Shown: positions 55,327-64,000 of the stretch, piece after piece
How positions within the stretch are numbered: the first letter of the stretch is position 1
Layout of the letters: every line of letters starts with the position of its first letter
Source of the DNA: Microbacterium sp.
GTDB lineage: Bacteria; Actinomycetota; Actinomycetes; Actinomycetales; Microbacteriaceae
Assembly: GCF_026393345.1 (NCBI RefSeq)
Contig: NZ_JAPLAI010000011.1
Location: 1-64,000 of the forward strand
DNA: 64,000 bases
Direction: 5' to 3'
Program-made: the position numbers and the translations under genes
Notes under the pieces: model-generated
Seen by the model: only the letters and a program-made list of their open reading frames with translations
Told to the model about the DNA's origin: nothing
The model's database searches: none

Positions 55327-56691
55327 ATGGCAACCGACATCATCGTCCTCGGCGGCGGCAGCGCCGGGTACGCCGCCGCCCTCCGCGCCGCCGAACTCGG
55401 CAAGCAGGTCGTCCTGATCGAGCGCGACAAGGTGGGCGGCACGTGCCTCCACCGCGGTTGCGTGCCCACCAAGGCGCTGCTGCACGTCGCCGAGGTCGTC
55501 GACACCGTCGGCGAGGCCGCATCCGTCGGCGTGCGCGCGACCCTCGAGAGCGTTGACGTCGAGGCGATGCAGGCGTTCCGCCGCGGGATCGTCGCGAAGA
55601 AGCACAAGGGCCTCGAGGGGCTCCTCGCCGCCCGCAAGATCACCGTCGTCGTCGGCGACGGCCGGCTGGAGCAGCCGGGACGCGTCCGGGTCGGCGACGA
55701 GGTGTTCGAGGCACCCGACGTCATCGTGGCGACCGGCGCCCGCACGCGCGACCTGCCCGGCGTGACGACAGGTGGCCGCGTGCTCACCAGCGAGACCGCA
55801 CTGGAGCTCGACGAGATCCCGGCCCGCGTCGTCGTGCTCGGCGGCGGCGTCATCGGCGTCGAGTTCGCCAGCATGTGGCGCTCGCTCGGCGCCGACGTCA
55901 CGGTCGTCGAGGCGCTGCCGAGCCTCGTGCCGAACGAGGACGAGACGCTGCGGAAGGGCCTCGAGCGTGCGTTCCGCAAGCGCGGCATCATCGCCCGCAT
56001 CGGCACACGGGTCGCGTCGGTGGCACAGACGGACACCGAGGTGACCGTCACTCTCGAGGATGACTCGGTCCTCACCGCCGACTACGTCCTCGTCGCGATC
56101 GGTCGCGTGCCCGCGATCGACGGGATCGGACTAGAGGAGGCCGGCGTCGGCGTCGAGCGGGGCTTCGTCGTCGTCGACGAGCAGCTGCGGACCGCCGCGC
56201 CCGGGGTGTGGGCGGTCGGCGACATCGTCGCCGGTCCGCAGCTCGCACACCGTGGTTTCCAGCACGGCATCTTCGTCGCGGAGCAGATCGCCGGCACGAA
56301 CCCGACTGCGGTCCCCGACGAGAACGTCCCCCGCATCACGTATTCGCAGCCCGAGCTCGCCGCCGTCGGCCTCACCAAGGCGCAGGCCGAGGAGCGATTC
56401 GGGGCGGATGCGGTGGCGGTCGTCGACTACAACCTGGCCGGGAACGCGCGCAGCGAGATCCTCGGCACCGCCGGGAGCGTCCGTGTCGTCCGCCGTGTCG
56501 ACGGGCCCGTCGTGGGCGTCCACATGATCGGTTCCCGCGTCGGGGAACTCATCACGGAGGCCCAGCTCATCATCGGATGGGAGGCGCATCCCGAGGACGT
56601 GAAGCCGTTCCTCCACGCGCACCCGACCCAGAGCGAAGCACTCGGCGAGGCGCTTCTGGCCCTCGCCGGGTCGCCGTTGCACACGCTCTGA
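55327..56691 (+). CDS. lpdA: Dihydrolipoyl dehydrogenase
   Basis: DIIVLGGGSAGYAAALRAAELGKQVVLIERDKVGGTCLHRGCVPTKALLH. Confidence 0.96.
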   Translation: MATDIIVLGGGSAGYAAALRAAELGKQVVLIERDKVGGTCLHRGCVPTKALLHVAEVVDTVGEAASVGVRATLESVDVEAMQAFRRGIVAKKHKGLEGLLAARKITVVVGDGRLEQPGRVRVGDEVFEAPDVIVATGARTRDLPGVTTGGRVLTSETALELDEIPARVVVLGGGVIGVEFASMWRSLGADVTVVEALPSLVPNEDETLRKGLERAFRKRGIIARIGTRVASVAQTDTEVTVTLEDDSVLTADYVLVAIGRVPAIDGIGLEEAGVGVERGFVVVDEQLRTAAPGVWAVGDIVAGPQLAHRGFQHGIFVAEQIAGTNPTAVPDENVPRITYSQPELAAVGLTKAQAEERFGADAVAVVDYNLAGNARSEILGTAGSVRVVRRVDGPVVGVHMIGSRVGELITEAQLIIGWEAHPEDVKPFLHAHPTQSEALGEALLALAGSPLHTL

Positions 56692-56743
56692 CCTGCACAG
56701 ATCACTAAGCTAGACAGACATCGTTTTAGAAGGAGCAAATGCC

Positions 56744-58498
56744 ATGAGCACTTCCGTGGTCCTCCCCGCTCTCGGCGAGAGCGTCACCGAGGGAACGGTC
56801 ACCCGCTGGCTCAAGAACGTCGGCGACACCGTCGCGGTGGACGAGGGCCTGCTCGAGATCTCGACCGACAAGGTTGACACCGAGATCCCCTCGCCGGTCG
56901 CCGGCGTCATCGAGGAGATCCTCGTGCAGGAAGACGAGACGGTGGAAGTCGGTGCGATCCTCGTGAAGATCGGCGACGGCTCTGGCGCCGCCTCCGAGCC
57001 TGCCGCGCCCGCCGAGGAGCCCGCCGCCGCCGCGGAGGCTCCGGCCGAGCCCGAGCCCGAGGCCGCCCCCGAGCCCGAGCCCGCTCCTGCGCCTGCCGCT
57101 CCCGCTCCCTCCGCATCCGGTGGCCACGAGATCGTGCTTCCCGAGCTCGGTGAGAGCGTCACCGAGGGCACCGTGACCCGCTGGCTCAAGCAGGTCGGTG
57201 ACGAGGTCGCCGTCGACGAGCCGATCCTCGAGATCTCGACCGACAAGGTCGACACCGAGATCCCGTCGCCCATCGCCGGCGTGCTGCAGGCGATCCTGGT
57301 GCAGGAAGACGAGACCGTCGAGGTCGGCGCCGCGCTCGCCCGGATCGGCGATGCCGCGCCCGCCGCGGCCGAGGCAGCCCCCGAAGCGCCCTCCACGGAG
57401 AAGCCTGTCGAGGTCGAGCAGGCCGAGGCGCAGTCCGCCCCGGCGACGGCCGCACCGGCTGCTGCTCCTTCGCCTGCCGCGACGCCCGCACCCGCTGCCG
57501 CTCCTGCGCCTGCTACGCCCGCCACTCCCGCCCCCAGCGCGTCTGCTCCTGCCGCAGCGCCGGCAGACGCGGACGACGACGGCCCCACCTACGTCACGCC
57601 CCTGGTTCGCCGCCTCGCGCAGCAGCAGGGCGTCGACCTCGCGACGGTGAAGGGCTCCGGCGTCGGCGGTCGCATCCGCAAGGAGGACGTGCTGAAGGCG
57701 GCCGAAGCCGCATCCGCTCCGGCCGCATCCGCTGCTCCCGCCGAAGCCGCCACACCCGCCGCGCCCACGCTCGAGGTCTCGCCGCTGCGCGGCACGACCC
57801 AGCCGATGTCTCGACTGCGGAAGGTGCTGGCCGAGCGTGCCGTCGCCTCCATGCAGCAGACCGCGCAGCTGACCACGGTCGTCGAGGTCGACGTCACCAA
57901 GCTCGCGAACTACCGCGACCAGGTGAAGGGCGATTTCCTCGCCAAGACCGGCGACAAGCTGTCGTTCCTGCCGTTCTTCGCCCTCGCTGCCGCAGAAGCC
58001 CTGAAGGCGTACCCGGTGATCAACTCCACCGTCGACGGCGATCAGATCGTCTACCCGGCCTCGGAGAACCTGTCCATCGCGGTCGACACCGAGCGTGGCC
58101 TGCTCACGCCGGTCGTCCGTGATGCGGGTGACAAGACCATCGCGCAGATCGCTCACGAGATCGCCGATCTCGCCGCCCGGACGCGGTCGAACAAGCTGAA
58201 GCCGGACGAGCTCGCCGGTGGCACCTTCACACTGACCAACACGGGTTCGCGCGGCGCGCTGTTCGACACCCCGGTGGTCTTCCTGCCGCAGTCCGCCATC
58301 CTCGGCACCGGCATCGTGTACAAGCGCCCCGGCGTGGTGACGGTCGATGGCAAGGACGCGATCTCGATTCGCTCCTACGTGTACCTCGCGCTGTCGTACG
58401 ACCACCGTGTCGTCGACGGTGCGGATGCGGCCCGCTTCCTGTCCGCCGTCAAGGCGCGTCTGGAAGCCGCGGACTTCGCCGGTTCCCTCGGCGCCTGA
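56744..58498 (+). CDS. sucB: 2-oxo acid dehydrogenase E2 / dihydrolipoamide acyltransferase with two lipoyl domains
   Basis: Two lipoyl domains (EISTDKVDTEIPSPVAGV; EISTDKVDTEIPSPIAGV), Ala/Pro linkers, catalytic LALSYDHRVVDGADAARFL. Confidence 0.94.
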   Translation: MSTSVVLPALGESVTEGTVTRWLKNVGDTVAVDEGLLEISTDKVDTEIPSPVAGVIEEILVQEDETVEVGAILVKIGDGSGAASEPAAPAEEPAAAAEAPAEPEPEAAPEPEPAPAPAAPAPSASGGHEIVLPELGESVTEGTVTRWLKQVGDEVAVDEPILEISTDKVDTEIPSPIAGVLQAILVQEDETVEVGAALARIGDAAPAAAEAAPEAPSTEKPVEVEQAEAQSAPATAAPAAAPSPAATPAPAAAPAPATPATPAPSASAPAAAPADADDDGPTYVTPLVRRLAQQQGVDLATVKGSGVGGRIRKEDVLKAAEAASAPAASAAPAEAATPAAPTLEVSPLRGTTQPMSRLRKVLAERAVASMQQTAQLTTVVEVDVTKLANYRDQVKGDFLAKTGDKLSFLPFFALAAAEALKAYPVINSTVDGDQIVYPASENLSIAVDTERGLLTPVVRDAGDKTIAQIAHEIADLAARTRSNKLKPDELAGGTFTLTNTGSRGALFDTPVVFLPQSAILGTGIVYKRPGVVTVDGKDAISIRSYVYLALSYDHRVVDGADAARFLSAVKARLEAADFAGSLGA

Positions 58499-58507
58499 CG
58501 CATCCGA

Positions 58508-59728
58508 TCACGGCTGGTCCGCGACGTCATAGACGTCGCGGACCAGCCATTTTCCGTCTCGGGCGACGATGAGAACGATCTGACCTGCCGCGTCGGCATC
58601 GACACGGACCACCGCGATGCCGCCGAGATCATCGATGAGCGTCGCCTGCGCATCGACCGCGTCGACGGCGGGACCGGCAGGGAAGGTCTTCGCCGGATCT
58701 TCCACCAGCCCCGCGCGGCAGGAGGCGTCGTTCCCGCAGGCGCGCAGCCCGGACATCAGTGTCATGGCCACCGCGGCGAGATCGTCGCCGGCGGTGGCCG
58801 CCACACCCGATGGGGCCGCATCATCCGCCGACTCCCCGGTCGCCTCCGGTTCGGCGGCTTCGCCCGGCCGGGCCGGGCTGGGCGAAGCAGAGACGGCGAC
58901 CTGTTGCGGCGCCGGCGACCGCTCCGGCCACGTGAGGCCTACCCCGAGGACGATCATCGCCGCGACCGCCGCGGTGCCGATCACCAGGGGCCGCCGGCGT
59001 AGCCGTGAGCGCCGAACCATCCGCCACAGCCCGGTGCCCGCATCGGACATGCGTTCTCGCGCGCCTCGGGCGCGGACCCGGGCGGGCCGGGATGTCGGCG
59101 CGCCGGATGCGGATGCGGCGCCGCGTCTCCGGTCCCGGCGCGACGATCCCGGTGCGTCCGGTCGGGCCCGCACCGCGCTCGCACGACCGAGGGTGAACAC
59201 CCGCTCTTCCCACCCGGTGAGCGGAAGCGGGTCCGAGTCCTCCAGCTCCGCGGCGAGCTGATCGAAGAGCGGCTGATCGTCGCCTATGCCGAGGGCCCGG
59301 AGCAGGTCCGCAGCGGCGGGACGAATCGGCTGCGCTCCCGCGACCGGGACGAACAGCGGACGACCCTCCGGGCTCAACCACCATTGCCCGGTCATCTCCG
59401 GATCTGCCGCAGCGATGCCGCGGAGCATGCTGATCGCCAGCGTGATCGCGCCGCCGATCCCCTCGACCGGGACGGGGAGCGCCGGGAGGGCGACCGGCGG
59501 CATGAGCACCAGGTGGCCCGTCGGCGTGCGGAAGACCTCCGTCGGCCGGGCGAGGTGGTCGGCCGGCGCCCCGAACGCGCCGGATGGCAGCAGTTCCGCA
59601 TCCACGAGCAGTGCCGTGGTCTCCCCGACGCGGACCATCCCCGCCGGCCAGGGCGCGGCAGGCGGGCCGACGTGCCGCAGGATTTGCGGCACACCGGCGG
59701 CCAGCGGGTCGACCGGGGCAGCATCCAT
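58508..59728 (-). CDS. Hypothetical actinobacterial protein with a single central TM segment
   Basis: MDAAPVDPLAAGVPQILRHVGPPAAPWPAGMVRVGETTALLVDAELLPSGAFG...LVIGTAAVAAMIVLGVGLTWP...GKWLVRDVYDVADQP. Confidence 0.75.
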   Translation of the reverse strand: MDAAPVDPLAAGVPQILRHVGPPAAPWPAGMVRVGETTALLVDAELLPSGAFGAPADHLARPTEVFRTPTGHLVLMPPVALPALPVPVEGIGGAITLAISMLRGIAAADPEMTGQWWLSPEGRPLFVPVAGAQPIRPAAADLLRALGIGDDQPLFDQLAAELEDSDPLPLTGWEERVFTLGRASAVRARPDAPGSSRRDRRRGAASASGAPTSRPARVRARGARERMSDAGTGLWRMVRRSRLRRRPLVIGTAAVAAMIVLGVGLTWPERSPAPQQVAVSASPSPARPGEAAEPEATGESADDAAPSGVAATAGDDLAAVAMTLMSGLRACGNDASCRAGLVEDPAKTFPAGPAVDAVDAQATLIDDLGGIAVVRVDADAAGQIVLIVARDGKWLVRDVYDVADQP

Positions 59729-59850
59729 CACTCCGTCAGGCTGCGTCGCCGTGCGCCGGATGCGGGGACGGGCGGCCGCATCCGTGCACGATCGACATCC
59801 CGTCACCGACTGGGGAGGAGAGGTGGGCGCCGCGCCGGTAGGCTGGAGGT

Positions 59851-60558
59851 ATGGCCCGCAGCACGACCCCGGAGAAGCGTCCTGGCTTCTTCTCTCAGCT
59901 CAAGACCCTCTTCCGATTCACGAAGGAGGAGTACAGCTGGCTGCCCTGGCTGCTGGCGGGCATCCTCGTCGTCGGCGTCGCCCTCGGCGTCGCGGTGGGA
60001 TCGTTCATCCCGCCCTTCGCCATCTGGAGCATCATCCTCTGGGGCGTCACCGGCCTGCTGGTCGGTGTGCTTGCCGCCCTCATGACCATGACGCGGCTGT
60101 CGACCACCGCGATGTACCGCAAGATCGACGGCATGCCCGGCGCCGCGGGTCACGTGCTGAGCACCTCCCTCGGACGCAACTGGCAGTCGAGCGAGATGCC
60201 CGTCGGTGTGAACCCGCGCACGCAGGAAGCGGTCTACCGCGCCATCGGCCGCGGCGGCGTCGTCGTCGTCGGCGAAGGCGCCCGCGGACGTCTGACCCGC
60301 CTGGTCGCCGACGAGCGGTCCAAGGTCACCCGCGTCGCCTCCGGTGTCCCCGTGACCGTCATCTACGTCGGACACGGCGAAGACGAGGTCGAGATCAGCC
60401 AGCTCGCGAAGACCATCAAGAAGCTGCCGAAGGCCATCGACCGCACCACCATGGCGGCCGTCATCAAGCGCGTCGAGTCGGTCTCGCAGTCGCTGTCGTC
60501 GCTGCCGATCCCGAAGGGCATCGACCCCACCAAGGTTCGCGCGCCGCGACCCCGCTGA
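59851..60558 (+). CDS. DUF4191 family membrane protein
   Basis: FFSQLKTLFRFTKEEYSWLPWLLAGILVVGVALGVAVGSFI; next to RDD and glnA. Confidence 0.9.
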   Translation: MARSTTPEKRPGFFSQLKTLFRFTKEEYSWLPWLLAGILVVGVALGVAVGSFIPPFAIWSIILWGVTGLLVGVLAALMTMTRLSTTAMYRKIDGMPGAAGHVLSTSLGRNWQSSEMPVGVNPRTQEAVYRAIGRGGVVVVGEGARGRLTRLVADERSKVTRVASGVPVTVIYVGHGEDEVEISQLAKTIKKLPKAIDRTTMAAVIKRVESVSQSLSSLPIPKGIDPTKVRAPRPR

Positions 60559-60586
60559 GCCGAGTCTCCCCCGGACTCGCCGCGGG

Positions 60587-60988
60587 TCAGCCGCGGATGA
60601 GGACGGTTCCTGCGGCCTTGTCGTGCAGGCCCCGCTGATCCGCGTCCCAGATCACCGCCGGGATCACCAGCACCAGCAGGACGGTGCGGACGATGGGGCG
60701 CCACAGGCCCACCCAGGCACCGTCGACGCGCACCAGGCGGAGGCCCAGGATGCGGTGGCCCGGGCTCCCGCCCAGCAGCGGCAGGAACACGACCTGGACG
60801 ATCGCGAAGATCGCCATCGTCGCCCAGCTGTCGTACGAGAAGAACGCGATCGAGATGATCGTCGCGCAGGCCCAGTCGATCGCCAGCGCCCCGAGACGGC
60901 GCCCGACCCGGGCGACACTCCCCCGTCCGGTGTTCGGAAGACCCAGTCGTTCGCCGGGATAGCTGGATTCTGCGGGGGTTTCGGGCAC
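60587..60988 (-). CDS. RDD family membrane protein
   Basis: RVGRRLGALAIDWACATIISIAFFSYDSW...GHRILGLRLVRVDG. Confidence 0.92.
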   Translation of the reverse strand: MPETPAESSYPGERLGLPNTGRGSVARVGRRLGALAIDWACATIISIAFFSYDSWATMAIFAIVQVVFLPLLGGSPGHRILGLRLVRVDGAWVGLWRPIVRTVLLVLVIPAVIWDADQRGLHDKAAGTVLIRG

Positions 60989-61121
60989 GGAGTCAGCCTA
61001 AACCGGCACGCGTAACATGCCGGAAACATAAGAGACACCGCCGGGCAATGCCCCCCGGATACGGTCGAGGGAGCCCGCCCTGGCGGGCGGAATTCCCGAA
61101 TGCCCTACCTCTGGAGTCTCC

Positions 61122-62546
61122 ATGTTCAGTGATTCATCCGAGGTGCTCAAGTTCATCAAGGACGAGGACGTCAAGTTCCTCGACATCCGGTTCACGGATC
61201 TGCCTGGTGTCCAGCAGCACTTCAACATCCCCGCATCGACTGTCGACGAAGAGTTCTTCACCGTCGGCCAGTTGTTCGACGGTTCCTCCATCCGGGGATT
61301 CGCGAACATCCACGAGTCGGACATGCAGCTGATTCCGGACGTGTCGACGGCGTACGTCGACCAGTTCCGCGAGGCGAAGACCCTCGTGATGATCTTCGAC
61401 ATCTACAACCCGCGCAACGGCGAGATCTACCACAAGGACCCGCGTCAGGTCGCCAAGAAGGCCGAGAAGTACCTGGCCTCCACCGGCATCGCCGACACCG
61501 CGTTCTTCGCCCCCGAGGCCGAGTTCTACATCTTCGACGACGTCCGCTACGAGGTCACGCAGAACTCGAGCTTCTACAAGGTCGACTCCGAAGAGGGCGC
61601 CTGGAACACGGGTCGTGAAGAAGAGGGCGGCAACCTCGCCAACAAGACCCCGTACAAGGGTGGCTACTTCCCGGTCAGCCCGGTCGACAAGACCGCCGAC
61701 CTGCGCGACGACATCACGCTCAACCTGATCGAGTCCGGGTTCATCCTCGAGCGCTCGCACCACGAGGTCGGCACCGGTGGTCAGCAGGAGATCAACTACC
61801 GCTTCGACACCATGGTCCACGCGGCGGACGACATCCTGAAGTTCAAGTACATCGTCAAGAACACGGCCGACCAGTGGGGCAAGGTCGCGACCTTCATGCC
61901 CAAGCCGCTCTTCGGCGACAATGGCTCGGGCATGCACTGCCACCAGTCACTTTGGAAGAACGGCGAACCTCTATTCTACGACGAGCGTGGTTACGGAGGC
62001 CTATCCGACACAGCGCGCTGGTACATCGGTGGCCTGCTGCATCATGCACCGTCGCTGCTGGCATTCACCAACCCGACGGTCAATAGCTACCACCGTCTGG
62101 TGCCTGGCTTTGAGGCGCCCGTGAATCTGGTCTACTCAGCCCGCAACCGCTCCGCTTGCATCCGAATCCCCGTAACCGGGAATTCGCCCAAGGCCAAGCG
62201 CATTGAGTTCCGCGTGCCGGATCCGTCCAGCAATCCTTATTTGGCCTTCTCCGCCCAGTTGATGGCTGGTCTGGACGGCATAAAGAACCGGATCGAGCCA
62301 CACGCACCCGTCGACAAGGATCTCTACGAGTTGCCGCCCGACGAGATGGCGAACATCCCTCAGGTGCCCGGCTCCCTGCCTGCCGTCCTTGACGCTCTCG
62401 AGGCCGATAGCGAATACCTGCAGGCTGGCGGGGTCTTCCCAGCCGACCTGATCGAGACGTGGATCGACTACAAGCGCACCAATGAGATTGATCCCATCCG
62501 GTTGCGTCCGCATCCGCACGAATTCGAGCTCTATTACGACATCTAG
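61122..62546 (+). CDS. glnA: Type I glutamine synthetase; possible mosaic, with a composition switch near 61.92 kb
   Basis: [37 protein letters not shown]...[21 protein letters not shown]...[11 protein letters not shown]; single intact 474-aa ORF. Confidence 0.97.
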   Translation: MFSDSSEVLKFIKDEDVKFLDIRFTDLPGVQQHFNIPASTVDEEFFTVGQLFDGSSIRGFANIHESDMQLIPDVSTAYVDQFREAKTLVMIFDIYNPRNGEIYHKDPRQVAKKAEKYLASTGIADTAFFAPEAEFYIFDDVRYEVTQNSSFYKVDSEEGAWNTGREEEGGNLANKTPYKGGYFPVSPVDKTADLRDDITLNLIESGFILERSHHEVGTGGQQEINYRFDTMVHAADDILKFKYIVKNTADQWGKVATFMPKPLFGDNGSGMHCHQSLWKNGEPLFYDERGYGGLSDTARWYIGGLLHHAPSLLAFTNPTVNSYHRLVPGFEAPVNLVYSARNRSACIRIPVTGNSPKAKRIEFRVPDPSSNPYLAFSAQLMAGLDGIKNRIEPHAPVDKDLYELPPDEMANIPQVPGSLPAVLDALEADSEYLQAGGVFPADLIETWIDYKRTNEIDPIRLRPHPHEFELYYDI

Positions 62547-62610
62547 TTCCCTTCGTTCAGCAATCCCACAGGTTCCCTTTCGCGTCGATTCGCCTCGCGC
62601 CCAAGGGGAA

Positions 62611-62648
62611 GGGGGGCGGGTCATTTCGGTGGCCCGCCCCCCTTTTTA
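62611..62648 (+). terminator. Rho-independent terminator downstream of glnA
   Basis: GGGGGGCGGG-TCATTTCGGTGG-CCCGCCCCCC then TTTTT. Confidence 0.88.
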
Positions 62649-62716
62649 ACTGACCTGGAATCGTCAAGGTATTCCCCCGATGACAAGTCGGCGGTTGGCT
62701 GGGGGATGATCTGATT

Positions 62717-64000
62717 ATGAACCGGCGAACCATCGGTTGGATGCTAGTCGCAGTACAGGCGCTGATGCTTGTGGTTCTCCTCATCCTGCCCTTGCGGCCA
62801 TGCACTCCCCCGTGGCTTGTCGTCGGAGGCCTGCTGTTCATCGGCGGGGTGGCGATCGGGATTCTCGCCCTCCGGCAACTCGGGCCAGCCCTCACCCCCA
62901 CGCCAGTGCCGAAACCGGCAGCCGATCTGCAGACCGAGGGTATCTACCACTGGGCTCGGCACCCGATCTATTCAAGCGTCATGGTGCTCACCCTTGGTCT
63001 GGTCGTGGCCGCCGGTTCCGCATGGAGCCTATGTTGGTGGGTACTGCTGGTCTGTTTCTTTGCCATCAAATCCCGCTGGGAGGACACCCTCCTAGCCGAA
63101 GGTCACGGCCAGGCTTGGCTTGATTGGGCGGAGAAGACCGGGCCCTTCTTCCCGCACCTCCCCCGAGCCATCACCAGAGGACTGCTCATCACTCTCACGG
63201 TCATCGTATGGAGCTCATCCTTCTGGACAGGTTTCACTTTCCAGCAGACCTACGCAGAATCCGATGGCGAGCCCAAGGAGGTGATTATCGCCACGTGGAT
63301 GAGAGACAACAATATGGGCCCCGTGGTGGCCCAACTTGAGAATCTCTACTACACCTACATCAACACTCCGCAAATCGGCGGACAACCGACTGTCTCAGCT
63401 GACCTGACAGCCGAGGATTCTGCCGGTGTCGAACCTATGCAGCCTGTGCCCAGTGCCTCTGCGCAGGCAACTGTTGCACCTGAGGTTAAGCACCTCGACC
63501 CCCCGCCACCGATCATCTCCCCGGTCAGCATGCCAGAGCCAAAGGAGGGGCTGTGGCAGCCGGTCGGCAGCCATGTTGCTGGAATCCCTGCCATCTATGT
63601 CACCCGAGTCCGCGCCGATGACGTCCACACCAGTTATTTCGCCTCTGCTATGTGGATCGACACTACCCTCGCAACCGCCATGTTTATCCCGGGTTATCAG
63701 GAACCCGGTGGGCCAAACCCCTTTGATGGAGCACTGCCCAAGGAGGACTGGCCCATTGTGCTGGCGAACTTCAACGGGGCATTTCGTCTTGCCGACACTA
63801 TGGCGGGGTACTATTACGGAGGGGAGATGGTCAAGCCGCTGGTAAACGGCAAGGCGAGTACGGTTATATACAAGGACGGCAGCATCAAAATCGGCAAATG
63901 GGGCCACGGTCTCCAGATGAGTGATCAGGTGCAGTCCGTACGTCAGAATCTGAATCTCATCGTCGACAAGGGTGAGTCCAAGGTCTCGAGTGCGACCGAC
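62717..64000 (+). CDS. Membrane protein: isoprenylcysteine carboxyl methyltransferase-like N-terminus followed by phosphodiester glycosidase (NAGPA/DUF2233)-like C-terminus (runs off the right edge)
   Basis: Manual translation from ATG 62717 stays open to 64000: MNRRTIGWMLVAVQALML...LQTEGIYHWARHPIYSSVMVLTLGLVVAAG...FAIKSRWEDTLLAEGHGQAWLDW...IIATWMRDNNMGPVVAQLENLYYTYIN...PIVLANFNGAFRLADTMAGYYYGGEMVKPLVNGKASTVIYKDGSIKIGKWG. Confidence 0.78.
   Translation, partial: MNRRTIGWMLVAVQALMLVVLLILPLRPCTPPWLVVGGLLFIGGVAIGILALRQLGPALTPTPVPKPAADLQTEGIYHWARHPIYSSVMVLTLGLVVAAGSAWSLCWWVLLVCFFAIKSRWEDTLLAEGHGQAWLDWAEKTGPFFPHLPRAITRGLLITLTVIVWSSSFWTGFTFQQTYAESDGEPKEVIIATWMRDNNMGPVVAQLENLYYTYINTPQIGGQPTVSADLTAEDSAGVEPMQPVPSASAQATVAPEVKHLDPPPPIISPVSMPEPKEGLWQPVGSHVAGIPAIYVTRVRADDVHTSYFASAMWIDTTLATAMFIPGYQEPGGPNPFDGALPKEDWPIVLANFNGAFRLADTMAGYYYGGEMVKPLVNGKASTVIYKDGSIKIGKWGHGLQMSDQVQSVRQNLNLIVDKGESKVSSATD

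Noticed and set aside
57000-57580. Ala/Pro/Glu-rich repeats in the E2 gene
   Set aside because: Normal flexible linkers between lipoyl domains; the two lipoyl domains are also a known arrangement.

Overview
The window is about 62 kb of ordinary high-GC actinobacterial core chromosome (Microbacterium/Microbacteriaceae-like gene content and order), followed by about 2 kb that looks different. Recognisable blocks: relA-secF-secD-yajC-ruvBAC-yebC; a vitamin B6 locus (pdxT, pdxS, MocR regulator, pyridoxal kinase, PLP decarboxylase); thrS; a four-tRNA cluster; amtB; zapE; rhodanese/sufE; rnd; a thiolase/fadB pair; dxs; acnA; dut and DUF3159/3710/3093/4193; sepH; parC/parE; sigA; pepA-lpd-E2; DUF4191/RDD/glnA. 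I found no phage, transposase, CRISPR array or dedicated defence island. Points worth a second look: (i) four intergenic elements built from 10-17 nt arms in forward/forward/reverse/reverse (or forward/reverse/reverse) order at fixed spacing, two of them homologous at distant sites; (ii) an internal out-of-frame deletion in pdxS that removes the expected KGE(x)GTG catalytic segment, and a separate frameshift in pepA; (iii) an abrupt codon/GC switch inside glnA near 61.92 kb, suggesting recombination or an assembly chimera; beyond it lies an open-ended ORF joining an isoprenylcysteine-methyltransferase-like domain to a phosphodiester-glycosidase-like domain; (iv) strong over-representation of the octamer CCGCATCC/GGATGCGG; (v) candidate operators upstream of acnA and between a TetR/SDR pair. 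All calls come from reading sequence and supplied translations; no searches were run.
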